DNA from: Streptomyces sp. Tu6071
Lineage (GTDB): Bacteria > Actinomycetota > Actinomycetes > Streptomycetales > Streptomycetaceae
DNA: 64,000 nucleotides
Direction: 5' to 3'
Assembly: GCF_000213055.1 (NCBI RefSeq)
Contig: NZ_CM001165.1
Location: 3,866,945-3,930,944 of the forward strand
Position numbers and translations under genes: made by a program. The notes below the pieces were generated by a model. That model was not told where the DNA came from, did not search any database, and saw only the letters and a program-made list of their open reading frames with translations. Below are positions 26,929-35,107 of the stretch, piece after piece. Position 1 is the stretch's first letter; every line of letters starts with the position of its first letter.

Positions 26929-28653
26929 GTGAGCACCGAGAACGAGGGCAACGAGGTACCCCCCGCCCCGTCCGCACCTCCCGCTTCGGCCGAGGGCTCG
27001 GAGCGGCGAGCGGAGACCGGCCCGAGCGACCGTACGGCCCCGGGCGAGCCGAGTGGCTCGGCCGCCCCCGCCGCCCCGGCCGAGCCCTCACCCAGCACCC
27101 TGGCCTTCGAGAAGCCGGCCGCGCGGCCGGAGCCCCAGTCGGCCACCGGCGCGGCCCCGGCGGCTCCCGCCGCCACCGACGCGCCGCCCGCGGCCACCGA
27201 CGCGCCGCCCGCCGCCCCCGGCTCCGCCCCCCAGGCGCCCGCCATGCCCGGTCAGCCCCCGCAGGCCCCGTCCGCCGCCTGGCCCCCGCCCCCGCCGCCG
27301 GTCCCCGCCTACCAGTCCGGCGGCCCGCAGCAGGTCTACCCCGGCGCACCCGCCGAGGGGCAGCCGACGGCGCAGCACGGCCAGGGCGGCTACGCCGCGT
27401 ACGGCCCCGGCGACGGGCAGGGCTACGGCGGTCACGGCGGCTACGGCGGCGACCAGGGCGGCAACGGCGGCTGGGGCGGCTGGGGCGGCGGCGCCTTCCA
27501 GCAGCCGCAGTCGCAGCCGCCCCGCCGCAAGCGCGGCCGTGGCGTCTTCCTCGCCGCCGTGATCGTGGCCGCGCTCGTCGCGGGCGGCGTAGGCGGCGGC
27601 ATCGGCTACTGGGCCGCCGACCGCGACGACAGCGGCACGGGCTCCACGACGATCGCGGCGGCCGACAGCCCCGCGAGCACCAAGCGCGCCGCCGGCTCCG
27701 TCGCGGGCATCGCCCAGGCGGCGCTGCCGAGCGTCGTGACGATCGAGGCGCAGGGCGGCGACGGCGAGGGCTCCACGGGCACCGGCTTCGTCTACGACAA
27801 GCAGGGCCACATCCTCACCAACAACCACGTCGTCGCCTCCGCCGCGTCGGGCGGCAAGCTCACCGCGACCTTCTCCAACGGCAAGAAGTACGCGGCCGAG
27901 GTGATCGGTCACGCGCAGGGCTACGACGTCGCGGTGATCAAGCTCAAGAACGCCTCGGGCCTCAAGCCGCTCGTGCTCGGCGACTCGGACCGTACGGCCG
28001 TCGGCGACTCGACGATCGCGATCGGCGCGCCCTTCGGCCTGTCGAACACGGTGACCACGGGCATCGTCAGCGCCAAGGACCGCCCGGTCGCCTCCAGCGA
28101 CGGCGAGAGCGCGAAGAGCTCGTACATGAGCGCCCTCCAGACCGACGCCTCGATCAACCCGGGCAACTCCGGCGGCCCGCTCCTCAACGAGCGCGGCCAG
28201 GTCATCGGCATCAACTCGGCGATCCAGCCCGGCAACTCGGGCGGCGGCCTCGGCGGCGGCTCCAGCCAGGGCGGCTCGATCGGCCTCGGCTTCGCCATCC
28301 CGATCAACCAGGCGAAGCGCGTCGCCGAACAGCTCATCAAGACCGGCACCCCGGTCTACCCGGTGATCGGCGCGACGGTCTCCCTCGAAGAGGGCATGGA
28401 CGGCGCCACGGTCTCCGACCAGGGCGCGGGCAGCGACCCGGCCGTCACCCCCGGCGGCCCCGCCGCCAAGGCCGGCCTCAAGTCCGGCGACACGATCACC
28501 AAGTTCGACGACACGATCATCGACAGCGGCCCGACCCTCATCGGCGAGATCTGGACCCACCAGCCCGGCGACAAGGTCAAGATCACGTACAAGCGCGACG
28601 GCAGCGAGCACACCACCGAAGTCACCCTCGGCCAGCGCAAGGGCGACGACTAG
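26929..28653 (+). CDS. membrane-anchored trypsin-like serine protease with PDZ domain (HtrA/DegP-like)
   Basis: This 574-residue protein has a cytoplasmic Pro/Ala-rich disordered region with Gly/Tyr repeats (1-200), one membrane helix (GVFLAAVIVAALVAGGVGGGIGYWAA), an extracellular protease domain and a PDZ domain (last 100 residues, containing AGLKSGDTITKFDD). The catalytic triad is visible as His in ILTNNHVV, Asp in YDVAVIKL and Ser in NPGNSGGPLL. GTG at 26929 is chosen for its GAGGAG site 9 bases upstream; GTG at 26908 lacks one. It is probably an envelope-stress quality-control protease. Confidence 0.9.
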   Translation: MSTENEGNEVPPAPSAPPASAEGSERRAETGPSDRTAPGEPSGSAAPAAPAEPSPSTLAFEKPAARPEPQSATGAAPAAPAATDAPPAATDAPPAAPGSAPQAPAMPGQPPQAPSAAWPPPPPPVPAYQSGGPQQVYPGAPAEGQPTAQHGQGGYAAYGPGDGQGYGGHGGYGGDQGGNGGWGGWGGGAFQQPQSQPPRRKRGRGVFLAAVIVAALVAGGVGGGIGYWAADRDDSGTGSTTIAAADSPASTKRAAGSVAGIAQAALPSVVTIEAQGGDGEGSTGTGFVYDKQGHILTNNHVVASAASGGKLTATFSNGKKYAAEVIGHAQGYDVAVIKLKNASGLKPLVLGDSDRTAVGDSTIAIGAPFGLSNTVTTGIVSAKDRPVASSDGESAKSSYMSALQTDASINPGNSGGPLLNERGQVIGINSAIQPGNSGGGLGGGSSQGGSIGLGFAIPINQAKRVAEQLIKTGTPVYPVIGATVSLEEGMDGATVSDQGAGSDPAVTPGGPAAKAGLKSGDTITKFDDTIIDSGPTLIGEIWTHQPGDKVKITYKRDGSEHTTEVTLGQRKGDD

Positions 28654-28667
28654 ACCGGTACGCTGTA

Positions 28668-28698
28668 CCCCGCCCCACCGGCCTCCGGCGGGGCGGGG
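28668..28698. terminator. terminator of the protease gene, abutting tRNA-Ser
   Basis: Nine-base arms CCCCGCCCC / GGGGCGGGG with a 13-base loop lie just after the protease stop. The right arm overlaps the first two bases of the tRNA. Confidence 0.6.
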
Positions 28699-28783
28699 AG
28701 GGTTGCCCGAGCGGCCTAAGGGAACGGTCTTGAAAACCGTCGTGGTGGCGACACCACCGTGGGTTCAAATCCCACACCCTCCG
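28697..28783 (+). tRNA. tRNA-Ser (anticodon UGA)
   Basis: This is a class II tRNA of about 87 bases. The acceptor GGAGGGT pairs with ACCCTCC, the anticodon loop CTTGAAA carries UGA, and the long variable arm includes GTGGTGGCGACACCAC. The T-arm is GTGGGTTCAAATCCCAC and CCA is not encoded. It is the integration target of the AICE: its 3' part, from the anticodon arm on, is duplicated at 47122. A hairpin (28811-28842) follows as terminator. Confidence 0.95.
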
Positions 28784-28854
28784 CCGCAGGTCACGAAGAC
28801 CGCAGCTCAGAAGGGGCGCACCGCGAGAGCGGGGCGCCCCTTCGGCGTGTGGGG
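28725..28854. repeat. attL: att repeat, integrase side (130 bp)
   Basis: This direct repeat starts in the anticodon stem of tRNA-Ser and extends past the tRNA terminator hairpin. It is identical to 47122-47251 at 129 of 130 positions (G here at 28795, A in the other copy). Confidence 0.93.
28811..28842 (+). terminator. tRNA-Ser terminator (inside att repeat)
   Basis: Arms AAGGGGCGC / GCGCCCCTT. The same hairpin is present in the right att copy at 47208-47239. Confidence 0.75.
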
Positions 28855-28896
28855 TGTCTCAGGCTGAGCGCGTAAATCCCGCCTGTGACCAGGGCG

Positions 28897-28916
28897 TGCG
28901 GCCAACCTCCGGCCAG
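28897..28916. repeat. 20-bp internal repeat, integrase-side copy (candidate arm site)
   Basis: TGCGGCCAACCTCCGGCCAG is repeated exactly and in the same orientation at 47031-47050. Each copy lies just inside one att repeat (42 and 71 bp away). Such paired sites flanking the core are what arm-type integrase or excisionase binding sites look like. Confidence 0.65.
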
Positions 28917-28925
28917 GCTCGCGGC

Positions 28926-30335
28926 CTACTCCGGTGCCTCAAGGGCGGCGGCGATACGGCGGTTGGCCTCGGTCTGGTCCTTGCGGAGCACCTTCGCGTA
29001 GAAGCGGTAGAGGACGGCGACGCTGTGCCCGGCGCGGCGGGCGACCTCGGCGGGTTCGAGGCCCTGAGCGATCCACAGGGACACGCCGGCGGCGCGGTTG
29101 CAGTACGGGTCTTCCGCGAGGGGCGTCCTGACTTCCTGCGGCGTGAGGACCGCCTCGCGCGCCGTCTGCCACGCCTCGGTGTACTCGGTGGAGCGCAGCC
29201 GCCCGCCCCGAGCGGCGGGGAAGAGGCGGCCGTCGGGGGCGGTGCCGTACGTCGCGAGGTGGCGGCGGAGCATCCGGACGTAGACCGGGGGGATCGGGAC
29301 CGTGCGGGTCGCCTGCCTCGCGCGCCACTTGAGGCCCCGGATCTCGTACGGGGTGCCTTCGTCGGTCCATCCGCTGCCGACCTCAGGGCGGCTCTCGGTC
29401 AGGATCATCTCGCCCCACTCCTCCGCCGCCTCCGGGGTGTCAGGCGGGAGACTCAGGTCGGTGTCGCGCAGGGCTGCGGCCTCGGCGGGCCGCGCGGCCT
29501 CGTAGTAGAGGCAGCCGAAGAACGTGCTCAGGAAGTCGCCGCGGGCGCCCTGTTGCTGCACGGCGCGGATGAGGCGGCGGGCGAGAGCGGGGCCGGGGAC
29601 GTAGCGGAAGTCGATTTCGTCATCGACGTCCGGCGGGGCGCTGTCGAGGCGGTGCAGCGGGTTGGTGTCGAGGAGCCCACGCTCCTGGACGACGTAGCGC
29701 ATGAAGTTGCTGAGGACCATGCGCTTGCGGCGCTCGGTGTTCGCGGCGGCGCGCTTGCCGTTGAGGAGGAGCGCCACGGCGTCGAGGGCGGGGCGCAAGC
29801 GCGTGGGATCGCTCAGGTCAGCGACCTTGAGAGAGTGCGCGCCCATCCACGCGAGCGCGGCGGCGACATCAGCAGGCGGTTCCTCCGCCTCGTGACGGGG
29901 GACGAGTTCGCTGCTCTCGTCCCGTACGAAGCGGAACGCCCACTGGTAGAGGGCCCGCCGCAGGACGGAGCGGGAGGGGACTCCGCGCTTGGTGTCCACG
30001 AGCGTCGGCAGGGCGACGGCGAGGGCTTCCGCGATGCTCGCGCGGTGCTTGGCGGCGTGCCAGGGCCACTTCATCCGGGCGTACTCGGTCGCGGCCTGAT
30101 AGACCGTTGGCGAGGTACGGGCCCGTGCCTCTGACATGGGGAGCCCTGTGTCAGTGTCGAAGGGCTCACCCCGCCTGGTGGCGGTGAGGAGCTCCGCCCG
30201 GCGCGCGTCAGCGAGGGTGACCGTGGTGAACCGCTCCGAGAACTCCTCACCGTTGACGAACCAACGCAGTTGGTACGGGGACGCCTTGCTCGCGCGCTTC
30301 CGGACCTTCCACAAGCGCACGTCGTAGCTATGCAT
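28926..30335 (-). CDS. int: tyrosine recombinase (AICE integrase)
   Basis: This 469-residue site-specific recombinase would integrate the element into tRNA-Ser. The catalytic Arg I is in YYEAARPAEAAAL, the second Arg in PYCNRAAGVSLWIAQGL, the following His in RRAGHSVAVLYRFY, and the nucleophile Tyr is in RFYAKVL. The usual H of the HxxR box is replaced (PYCNR), a variation seen around this box in actinobacterial integrases. The N-terminal arm-binding and core-binding domains occupy residues 1-260. A GGAG site lies before the ATG. Its stop is 72 bp inside the att repeat, the classical int-att arrangement. Confidence 0.93.
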   Translation of the reverse strand: MHSYDVRLWKVRKRASKASPYQLRWFVNGEEFSERFTTVTLADARRAELLTATRRGEPFDTDTGLPMSEARARTSPTVYQAATEYARMKWPWHAAKHRASIAEALAVALPTLVDTKRGVPSRSVLRRALYQWAFRFVRDESSELVPRHEAEEPPADVAAALAWMGAHSLKVADLSDPTRLRPALDAVALLLNGKRAAANTERRKRMVLSNFMRYVVQERGLLDTNPLHRLDSAPPDVDDEIDFRYVPGPALARRLIRAVQQQGARGDFLSTFFGCLYYEAARPAEAAALRDTDLSLPPDTPEAAEEWGEMILTESRPEVGSGWTDEGTPYEIRGLKWRARQATRTVPIPPVYVRMLRRHLATYGTAPDGRLFPAARGGRLRSTEYTEAWQTAREAVLTPQEVRTPLAEDPYCNRAAGVSLWIAQGLEPAEVARRAGHSVAVLYRFYAKVLRKDQTEANRRIAAALEAPE

Positions 30336-30400
30336 GTCGCTCCAAGACGAGGGCCCGCCGGTTCGAATCGGCGGGCCCTCGGGGTTGTAGGCGGGTGGGG

Positions 30401-30595
30401 TCAGGCGGCGTGCTGCTGTTCCTCGCCCGCGTTGAGCCAGGCGTCGAGGTCGGCGCGGCGGCAGCGGAGCTGTCCGTTGGGGAGCTTGACGAGGCGCGGG
30501 GCTTGTCCCTTGGCGCGGAGGCGGTAGAAGGCGGCGCGGGAGAGGTTGATCTCGGCGAGGAGTTCGGGGAGCTTGAGCATCTGCGGGCGGGGCAT
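30401..30595 (-). CDS. xis: excisionase (MerR-like helix-turn-helix)
   Basis: This 64-residue DNA-binding protein has an N-terminal winged-helix motif LAEINLSRAAFYRLRAKGQAPR followed by the typical LDAWL end. Small proteins of this kind directly upstream of int act as recombination directionality factors. AAGGAG lies before the ATG. The gap to int is 65 bases, so they are probably co-transcribed. Confidence 0.88.
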   Translation of the reverse strand: MPRPQMLKLPELLAEINLSRAAFYRLRAKGQAPRLVKLPNGQLRCRRADLDAWLNAGEEQQHAA

Positions 30596-30649
30596 GGCGT
30601 TGCTCCTTGGCGGTGGGGTGGCGCGAGATGTGTCCGAGGCTGTGATTTC

Positions 30650-30860
30650 TGCGTCATCGCGTCATTCGCGTCACACCTGGGACCTGACCTGCGGTGATGT
30701 GATGACGCAGGCACTTGGGGGTGCGTCATCGGTGACGCAGGTCTGCGTCATGGGGTGACGCAGGTGACGCGGGGTGACGCAGCCGAAGCCGTCCTGCGTC
30801 ACCTGGATCACCGCTGGTCACGGGTGGTGTCGAGCCTTGCGGTGACGCGGGTGACGCAGC
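30650..30860. repeat. TGACGCAG iteron-like repeats
   Basis: Six copies or reverse copies are exact TGACGCAG and the others differ by one or two bases (TGACGCGG, GCGTCA cores). Spacing is as short as 9-10 bp in the cluster 30734-30783, about one helical turn. Confidence 0.8.
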
Positions 30861-30938
30861 TCTTTCCTTCTTAAGAAAAAAGAGGCGGATGTTTGTGTGT
30901 CTGTGCACGCTCGCGTGAATGGGCGGCGTCGTCGAACA

Positions 30939-30981
30939 GCAAGAGGAGCACCGTCGGCGTGGCGCGGGGTGCTCCTCTTGC
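30939..30981. terminator. terminator after the AICE helicase gene
   Basis: Perfect 14-bp arms GCAAGAGGAGCACC / GGTGCTCCTCTTGC with a 15-base loop lie 24 bp beyond the stop of the minus-strand helicase-like gene. It separates the replication genes from the iteron region. Confidence 0.75.
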
Positions 30982-31004
30982 TTGTTTGCGCCGTGTCGCA
31001 GGAT

Positions 31005-32474
31005 TCAGAGCGGCTGCTGTTCGTGGGGCGGTAGGGCCGGGCGGGTCAGTTCGACGTACCGGCCTTCCTTGGTGCGGCCCCAGTCGACGAGGACGCCACG
31101 GGCGGCGAGGGTGGGCTGGAGGCGCTTGAGGCGGTCGGAGAGCACCTTGCCGGTGGTCGGCCACCCCTTGGGCAGCGGGCGCAGTTCCTCGCCGCTGTAG
31201 AGGCCGCTGAGGAGGTGCAGCCACTCCGAGGACGTGAGCCGCTGCTCACTGCCGGGGGTGAGGCTGGCGGCGTGCTTGAGGACGGTCTGGGCGAGGAGGT
31301 CGCCTTCGATCACGTCGTCGTTCAGCTCGTCGAGGCTGGTGCGGTAGGCGGGGAGCGTGCCCAGCCCTGTGGCGGCGTCGACTTGTGCGCACAGGTGCGC
31401 GAAGTCCGCCATGCGCAGGTCACTCGGGATGTCCGCCTCGGCGGCCCGGACTTTGACCGTCAGGTCGAGGAGTGAGCCGAGGATGACGGGCAGGGCGGCT
31501 TCGAACTCCCGCCAGAGTTCCGCTTCGGTCCGTCGCACGCGCGGGCGTTCCAGGCGCAGCGGGAGAAGGCGTTCGGCGAGGTCGGGGCGGATCACGCCGA
31601 CGTCGATTCCGGTGAGGAGGAGGGGGCGGCGGTAGCGGGAGCGGTAGACGTCGCCGTCGCTGAAGAGGGCGCGCTTGATGCTTTCGGCCCCGGTGACGAT
31701 GCAGCACATGAGGTCGGAGAGGTCCGGGGCCAGGTGGGAGAGGTTGTCCAGGGCGGTGACCCATCCGGCGGCGACGGCCGTGATCAGGCTCTCCTCGTCC
31801 TTCGGGGCGCGGCGCAGGTCACCGGTCATGCCTTCGACGACCCGCACCAGCATCCGGCCGGCCGTGGACTTCCCCGCGCCCTGGGGGCCGGTGAGGAACG
31901 GGGCCGGGACCGGGACTCCCGGCTCCAGGCAGCCCACGAGCCAGGCCAGGGCCAGGGATTCGGTCTCGGCGGTGGCGAAGTTCGTCAGCCGCAACAGCAG
32001 GTCGATGCCCTTGCCTTCCGTGTCCCGGGCGGGGAGGGGAAGTTCCCCGGTGAGCTGGGTGCGTCGCCAGCACACCTCGCGCGGGTCGGGGACCTTGATC
32101 TCCCACCCGGTGGGATGGATGCGGATGGACTGCCCGTCGTCCCGCCCGAGGTCGAGCCAGGTGGCCCCGTCGAGCCCGGGGGCGACCCGGATGTGGGTGG
32201 CCTGTACGTCCTGGCTCAGCGCGAGCGCTTCGATCAAGTCCAACGCCTCCTTGAGCGATGTCCCGTTGAAGACGCCGACCCCGTCGTTGAAGAGGTCGAC
32301 CATGAGTTCCTGCCGGTGGCTCCCCGTCGTGCCCTGCGAGCGGATCGGCCGGGCCACGGGGTGGCCGATCCGCTGGGCGTAGACGGTGCCCTCGGTCGTA
32401 CGGAAGTAGCGGAAGTTCTCTTGCGCGTACGCGGTGATCACCTCACGCGCCGGGGTCTTCTCCTCCTCCGACAC
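31005..32474 (-). CDS. AICE replication ATPase/helicase-like protein
   Basis: This 489-residue P-loop ATPase has Walker A in FLTGPQGAGKSTAGR near residue 215, an acidic Walker B-like strand WVTALDNLSHL and a sensor-like LLLTGIDVGVI. The C-terminal part resembles a winged-helix domain. The gene follows the PrimPol gene by 3 bases. PrimPol plus such an ATPase is a known AICE and phage replication pair, so it probably unwinds the origin. Superfamily 3 affiliation is inferred, not shown. Confidence 0.75.
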   Translation of the reverse strand: MSEEEKTPAREVITAYAQENFRYFRTTEGTVYAQRIGHPVARPIRSQGTTGSHRQELMVDLFNDGVGVFNGTSLKEALDLIEALALSQDVQATHIRVAPGLDGATWLDLGRDDGQSIRIHPTGWEIKVPDPREVCWRRTQLTGELPLPARDTEGKGIDLLLRLTNFATAETESLALAWLVGCLEPGVPVPAPFLTGPQGAGKSTAGRMLVRVVEGMTGDLRRAPKDEESLITAVAAGWVTALDNLSHLAPDLSDLMCCIVTGAESIKRALFSDGDVYRSRYRRPLLLTGIDVGVIRPDLAERLLPLRLERPRVRRTEAELWREFEAALPVILGSLLDLTVKVRAAEADIPSDLRMADFAHLCAQVDAATGLGTLPAYRTSLDELNDDVIEGDLLAQTVLKHAASLTPGSEQRLTSSEWLHLLSGLYSGEELRPLPKGWPTTGKVLSDRLKRLQPTLAARGVLVDWGRTKEGRYVELTRPALPPHEQQPL

Positions 32475-32477
32475 GGG

Positions 32478-33320
32478 TCACACCCCCAGGCGGGCGCGGG
32501 CGTTGGCCCATGCGTCCGTGCAGTGCCGCAGGCTCTCGCCCTTGGCCTGAGCGGCCGTGAACAAGCGGTCGACGTGGGCGTCGGTGAGGCAGCCGCACCG
32601 GCCGTGCGTGGCGAGCACGGCGAGGAACGCCCGGTACACCGTGGCGTGCACCGCGCTGTCGGCAGCGGTGATGCGCTGCTCCGCCATCGCGAGACCGCGT
32701 TCAAGGAAGGCGGGGGTGCGGTGCGGGCACTCGCCCCCGGTCCCGCTCACGGCGAGGCCGCGCGGTGCGGGACGGGCCGGGGCGGGCGCCTTCACGACGA
32801 GCGCGCGGACCGCGTCCGGCAGCGCCGTCATGACGCCGTCGCCGAGGCCGAGCCAGCGGGCGTACGCCATGCGGGACTTGACGTCGACACCGGGCCGCAC
32901 GTGGTTCGCGGACGGCATGGCGCCCCGGTAGATCCAGTGCTCACCCCGGGTGGTGGGCACGGTGCGGGTGGGCGGAAGCGTGGCACGGGCCCACGCAATG
33001 GCTGCCTCGTTGTCGAGGTCCACGACGGTGAGGCCCGCGCCGCCGGGGTGGTAGGCGACGGCGGCGGCCCGCCGCCAGTACGGCGTCCACTCGGTGGCGT
33101 GGCGGTGGGTGTCGGTGGTGGCGGCGGCCCAGCTGTGGCACGGCAGCGGGCACGCGCACCGGCCCGGGGTCTTCATGTTCGGCCTGCCGCCGCACTGGTT
33201 GCGCAGGCAGGCGGGGCAGTTGCCGAACGGAATCTTCCCGGCCCGCAAGGGCAGGACGGGGAGGCCGCCGGATGCGAGCTGGAGGGCGGCGAGCCGGAGG
33301 TTGACGGCATGAATGTTCAC
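32478..33320 (-). CDS. bifunctional DNA primase/polymerase (AICE replication initiator)
   Basis: This 280-residue archaeo-eukaryotic primase-type protein has the metal-binding pair in LTVVDLDNE and the later motif TRGEHWIYRG with catalytic His. A Cys-rich insertion (CPACLRNQCGG, CACPLPCHSW) at residues 34-63 can bind zinc. A helical C-terminal part follows. PrimPol proteins of this family replace Rep proteins in many AICEs. GTG at 33320 follows GAGAGGTGG. It lies directly upstream of the helicase-like ATPase. Confidence 0.85.
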   Translation of the reverse strand: MNIHAVNLRLAALQLASGGLPVLPLRAGKIPFGNCPACLRNQCGGRPNMKTPGRCACPLPCHSWAAATTDTHRHATEWTPYWRRAAAVAYHPGGAGLTVVDLDNEAAIAWARATLPPTRTVPTTRGEHWIYRGAMPSANHVRPGVDVKSRMAYARWLGLGDGVMTALPDAVRALVVKAPAPARPAPRGLAVSGTGGECPHRTPAFLERGLAMAEQRITAADSAVHATVYRAFLAVLATHGRCGCLTDAHVDRLFTAAQAKGESLRHCTDAWANARARLGV

Positions 33321-33384
33321 GCGGCCACCTCTCGCGGGGAGGGGGCGGGGTCGGGCATTCTGGTACCTCCAGTAGCGAACTGGT

Positions 33385-33424
33385 GAGGGCGGCCCCGGGC
33401 TTTGGTGAGAGCGGGGCCGCCCTC
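33385..33424. terminator. strong hairpin upstream of the PrimPol gene
   Basis: Perfect 13-bp arms GAGGGCGGCCCCG / CGGGGCCGCCCTC lie between the small zinc protein gene and the PrimPol gene on the minus strand. It could terminate the transfer operon before the replication genes. Confidence 0.7.
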
Positions 33425-33438
33425 GTGTGTGTGGGGGA

Positions 33439-33690
33439 TCAGAAAGGCGGGAGGTCGTGTGTGCGGCGTCGCGAGGGCAGGTGCGGGAGCGGGAGGAGTA
33501 CCCGGCACCGGTTCATGTCCCAGCAGGGGCAGGTCGCGTAGGCGGTCTGGACGTACACGTTGGTGGCGAGGTGGCAGCCGTCGCGGGTGAAGCCCTGGCT
33601 CGCGCACTGCGGGCAGTCGGGACGAGGCGTGTCGCTGAGGATGAGGGCCCGGCGGGGGCAGTGGGTGATCGTGAGGCGCAGGCGCGTCAT
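33439..33690 (-). CDS. small Cys-rich AICE protein
   Basis: This 83-residue protein contains CPRRAL, CPQCASQGFTRDGCH and CPCWDMNRC, a likely zinc ribbon. Its ATG overlaps the stop of the upstream gene by 4 bases. Small zinc-ribbon proteins of this type accompany TraB genes in Streptomyces elements; the function is unknown. Confidence 0.6.
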   Translation of the reverse strand: MTRLRLTITHCPRRALILSDTPRPDCPQCASQGFTRDGCHLATNVYVQTAYATCPCWDMNRCRVLLPLPHLPSRRRTHDLPPF

Positions 33691-34088
33691 GCCGTGTTCT
33701 CCTCGGTCCAGGGGAAGGGCTGCGGGCAGGGGATGCCGGGGCGGGGGCAGGTGATGAGGACGCGGGCGACGAAGGGGCCGGTGGCGGACCAGTAGCCCCA
33801 GACGACATCCGTGCGGCGGGTGAGGCGGTCTTGGGCGCCGTCGAGGTCCACGCGGGGCGGCCAGTCGCGCGGGCCGCGCGGGTGCTGCTTGAGCTGGGTC
33901 TCCAGCCAGGCGTAGGCGTGGCCGCCGTCGTCGGGCATGGCGAAGGTGGCGGCGAGGAGGCTGCGGGGCTTGGAGAGCCAGTCGGTGATCAGGCTTGGCG
34001 GGACGGGCTTGGACGGGTCGCGGGCATCGCGCGGGCGGGGCTGTTCGCGGCCGGTCCAGGCGTAGGCGTGCCAGTGAGGGGCGGGCAC
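33687..34088 (-). CDS. AICE hypothetical protein
   Basis: This 133-residue soluble protein is rich in Pro, Trp and His (HWHAYAWTGREQ, DVVWGYWSATGPFVARVLI). It lies in the transfer operon, 10 bases after the membrane protein gene and overlapping the Cys-rich gene. No family is recognised. Confidence 0.6.
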   Translation of the reverse strand: MPAPHWHAYAWTGREQPRPRDARDPSKPVPPSLITDWLSKPRSLLAATFAMPDDGGHAYAWLETQLKQHPRGPRDWPPRVDLDGAQDRLTRRTDVVWGYWSATGPFVARVLITCPRPGIPCPQPFPWTEENTA

Positions 34089-34098
34089 GGTGGGGGCC

Positions 34099-34569
34099 TC
34101 AGCCGTGGAAGCGGTTGCGCTTGAAGACGGCCCGGCGGATGTTGACGGTGCTGCCCTTGCCGCCGCCGAGGGCGCGCGGGGCTCGCAGGGCGACGAGGAC
34201 GACGGCAGCCCACATCAGGGCGCCGCCACTGATTCCGGCGGCGGCGTTCACGACCTCGCCGACGCCGTAGCCGACGCCGGCCGCGAGGGCGCCGCCGCCG
34301 AGCCCGGCGCCCATGAACCGCTGGGCGAGGGGGTCCAGGAGCGGGACCGGGGTGAGGTCGCGCGGCTCCATGGGCTGCACGGGGGCGGGGGCCAGGTGCT
34401 TGGGCATGGGGACCATGCGTCCGTAGGCGTCGGGCACCCACACCACGGGCTGACGCTCGCCGTACGGGGCGGCCGTCGGTGACGGGACCGGGGCGTAGAG
34501 GTCGAGGGGCTGGGGGTGGTGGACGGCCACGGGGCTCTTGGCGGGCTCGTGGGTGAGGTGTTCGTTCAC
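34099..34569 (-). CDS. AICE membrane protein
   Basis: This protein of about 156 residues has a Pro-rich N-terminal half (VHHPQPLDLYAPVPSPTAAPYGERQPVVWVP cut by prolines). Two hydrophobic segments follow (GLGGGALAAGVGYGVGEVVNAAAGI and ALMWAAVVLVAL), then a basic tail ending RAVFKRNRFHG. GTG at 34569 is preceded by GAGGAGAGG. The topology resembles the small Spd (spread) proteins that cooperate with TraB in mycelial spreading; that assignment is inference. Confidence 0.62.
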   Translation of the reverse strand: MNEHLTHEPAKSPVAVHHPQPLDLYAPVPSPTAAPYGERQPVVWVPDAYGRMVPMPKHLAPAPVQPMEPRDLTPVPLLDPLAQRFMGAGLGGGALAAGVGYGVGEVVNAAAGISGGALMWAAVVLVALRAPRALGGGKGSTVNIRRAVFKRNRFHG

Positions 34570-34586
34570 GGCCTCTCCTCGCGGGG

Positions 34587-34769
34587 TCAGTTGGGCAGGG
34601 CGTTGATGAGGGCGGTCATGAGGTTGTCGATGGTCACGGCGGCGCCGGTGGAGGCGACGTAGAAGCCGAACAGCGCGGCCACGAGCGCGGTGCCGTAGCT
34701 CTTGTTGCTCCGCAGGAGCAGGGCCAGGAAGGCGCCGAAGAGCAGGACGAGGGAGACGGTGATGGCCAT
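34587..34769 (-). CDS. small two-helix membrane protein
   Basis: This 60-residue protein has two hydrophobic segments (AITVSLVLLFGAFLALLL and ALVAALFGFYVASTGAAVTI) joined by a short basic loop. Its ATG follows the stop of the upstream gene by three bases. It is probably part of the transfer/spread operon. Confidence 0.6.
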   Translation of the reverse strand: MAITVSLVLLFGAFLALLLRSNKSYGTALVAALFGFYVASTGAAVTIDNLMTALINALPN

Positions 34770-34772
34770 GGG

Positions 34773-35066
34773 TCAGCCCTTCTTCACGAACGGGCGTGCG
34801 GCGGGGGTGGGGGTGTCGTTTTGGCCCTCGCGGTAGACGCGCAGCCAGAGGTTGTACAGGCGGCGGCCGGTGCGCAGGCGTTTGCCGTGACCGTGGCAGC
34901 GGCGGCAGGTCTTGCCGCGTGTGGCGCGGCCCTTGCGGTTGTGCTTGATGGCGTGGCCCATGCCGTGGCAGCGGCGGCAGTCGCCGTACGGGCTGCCCGC
35001 ACACACGGTGACGTAACAGAGAGTGATTCCGAGGAGGCAGGCGCTAGCAAGGAGGAAGGGGGTCAT
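34773..35066 (-). CDS. membrane-anchored double zinc-knuckle protein (DnaJ-type CxxCxGxG)
   Basis: This 97-residue protein begins with a hydrophobic N-terminal helix (LLASACLLGITLCYVTVCAG). Two DnaJ-like zinc motifs follow, CRRCHGMGH and CRRCHGHGK, separated by 22 basic residues, and it ends in a basic tail. CxxCxGxG pairs normally bind one zinc. Its position behind traB suggests a role in transfer or spread, but no homologue is named. Confidence 0.65.
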   Translation of the reverse strand: MTPFLLASACLLGITLCYVTVCAGSPYGDCRRCHGMGHAIKHNRKGRATRGKTCRRCHGHGKRLRTGRRLYNLWLRVYREGQNDTPTPAARPFVKKG

Positions 35067-35107
35067 CGGGTGCCCTCCTGGGCGGCTTCCGGGGATTCCC
35101 GCAGGTG

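Larger units (their letters stand above)
30596..31004. promoter_or_regulatory. candidate replication origin: iteron array plus AT-rich palindrome
   Basis: Between the helicase-like gene and xis lie about a dozen copies of TGACGCAG or its variants in both orientations. Positions of the better copies are 30650, 30704, 30734, 30744 (reverse), 30757, 30766, 30776, 30795 (reverse), 30844 and 30853. They end beside an AT-rich near-palindrome centred on CTTAAG (about 30861-30885), exceptional in this GC-rich DNA. Iterons plus an easily melted segment resemble a plasmid origin. The xis-int promoter must also lie here. Confidence 0.6.

Noticed and set aside
30650..30860. CRISPR array
   Set aside because: The repeats are only 8 bp, occur in both orientations, and have irregular spacing without spacers; no cas genes are present.
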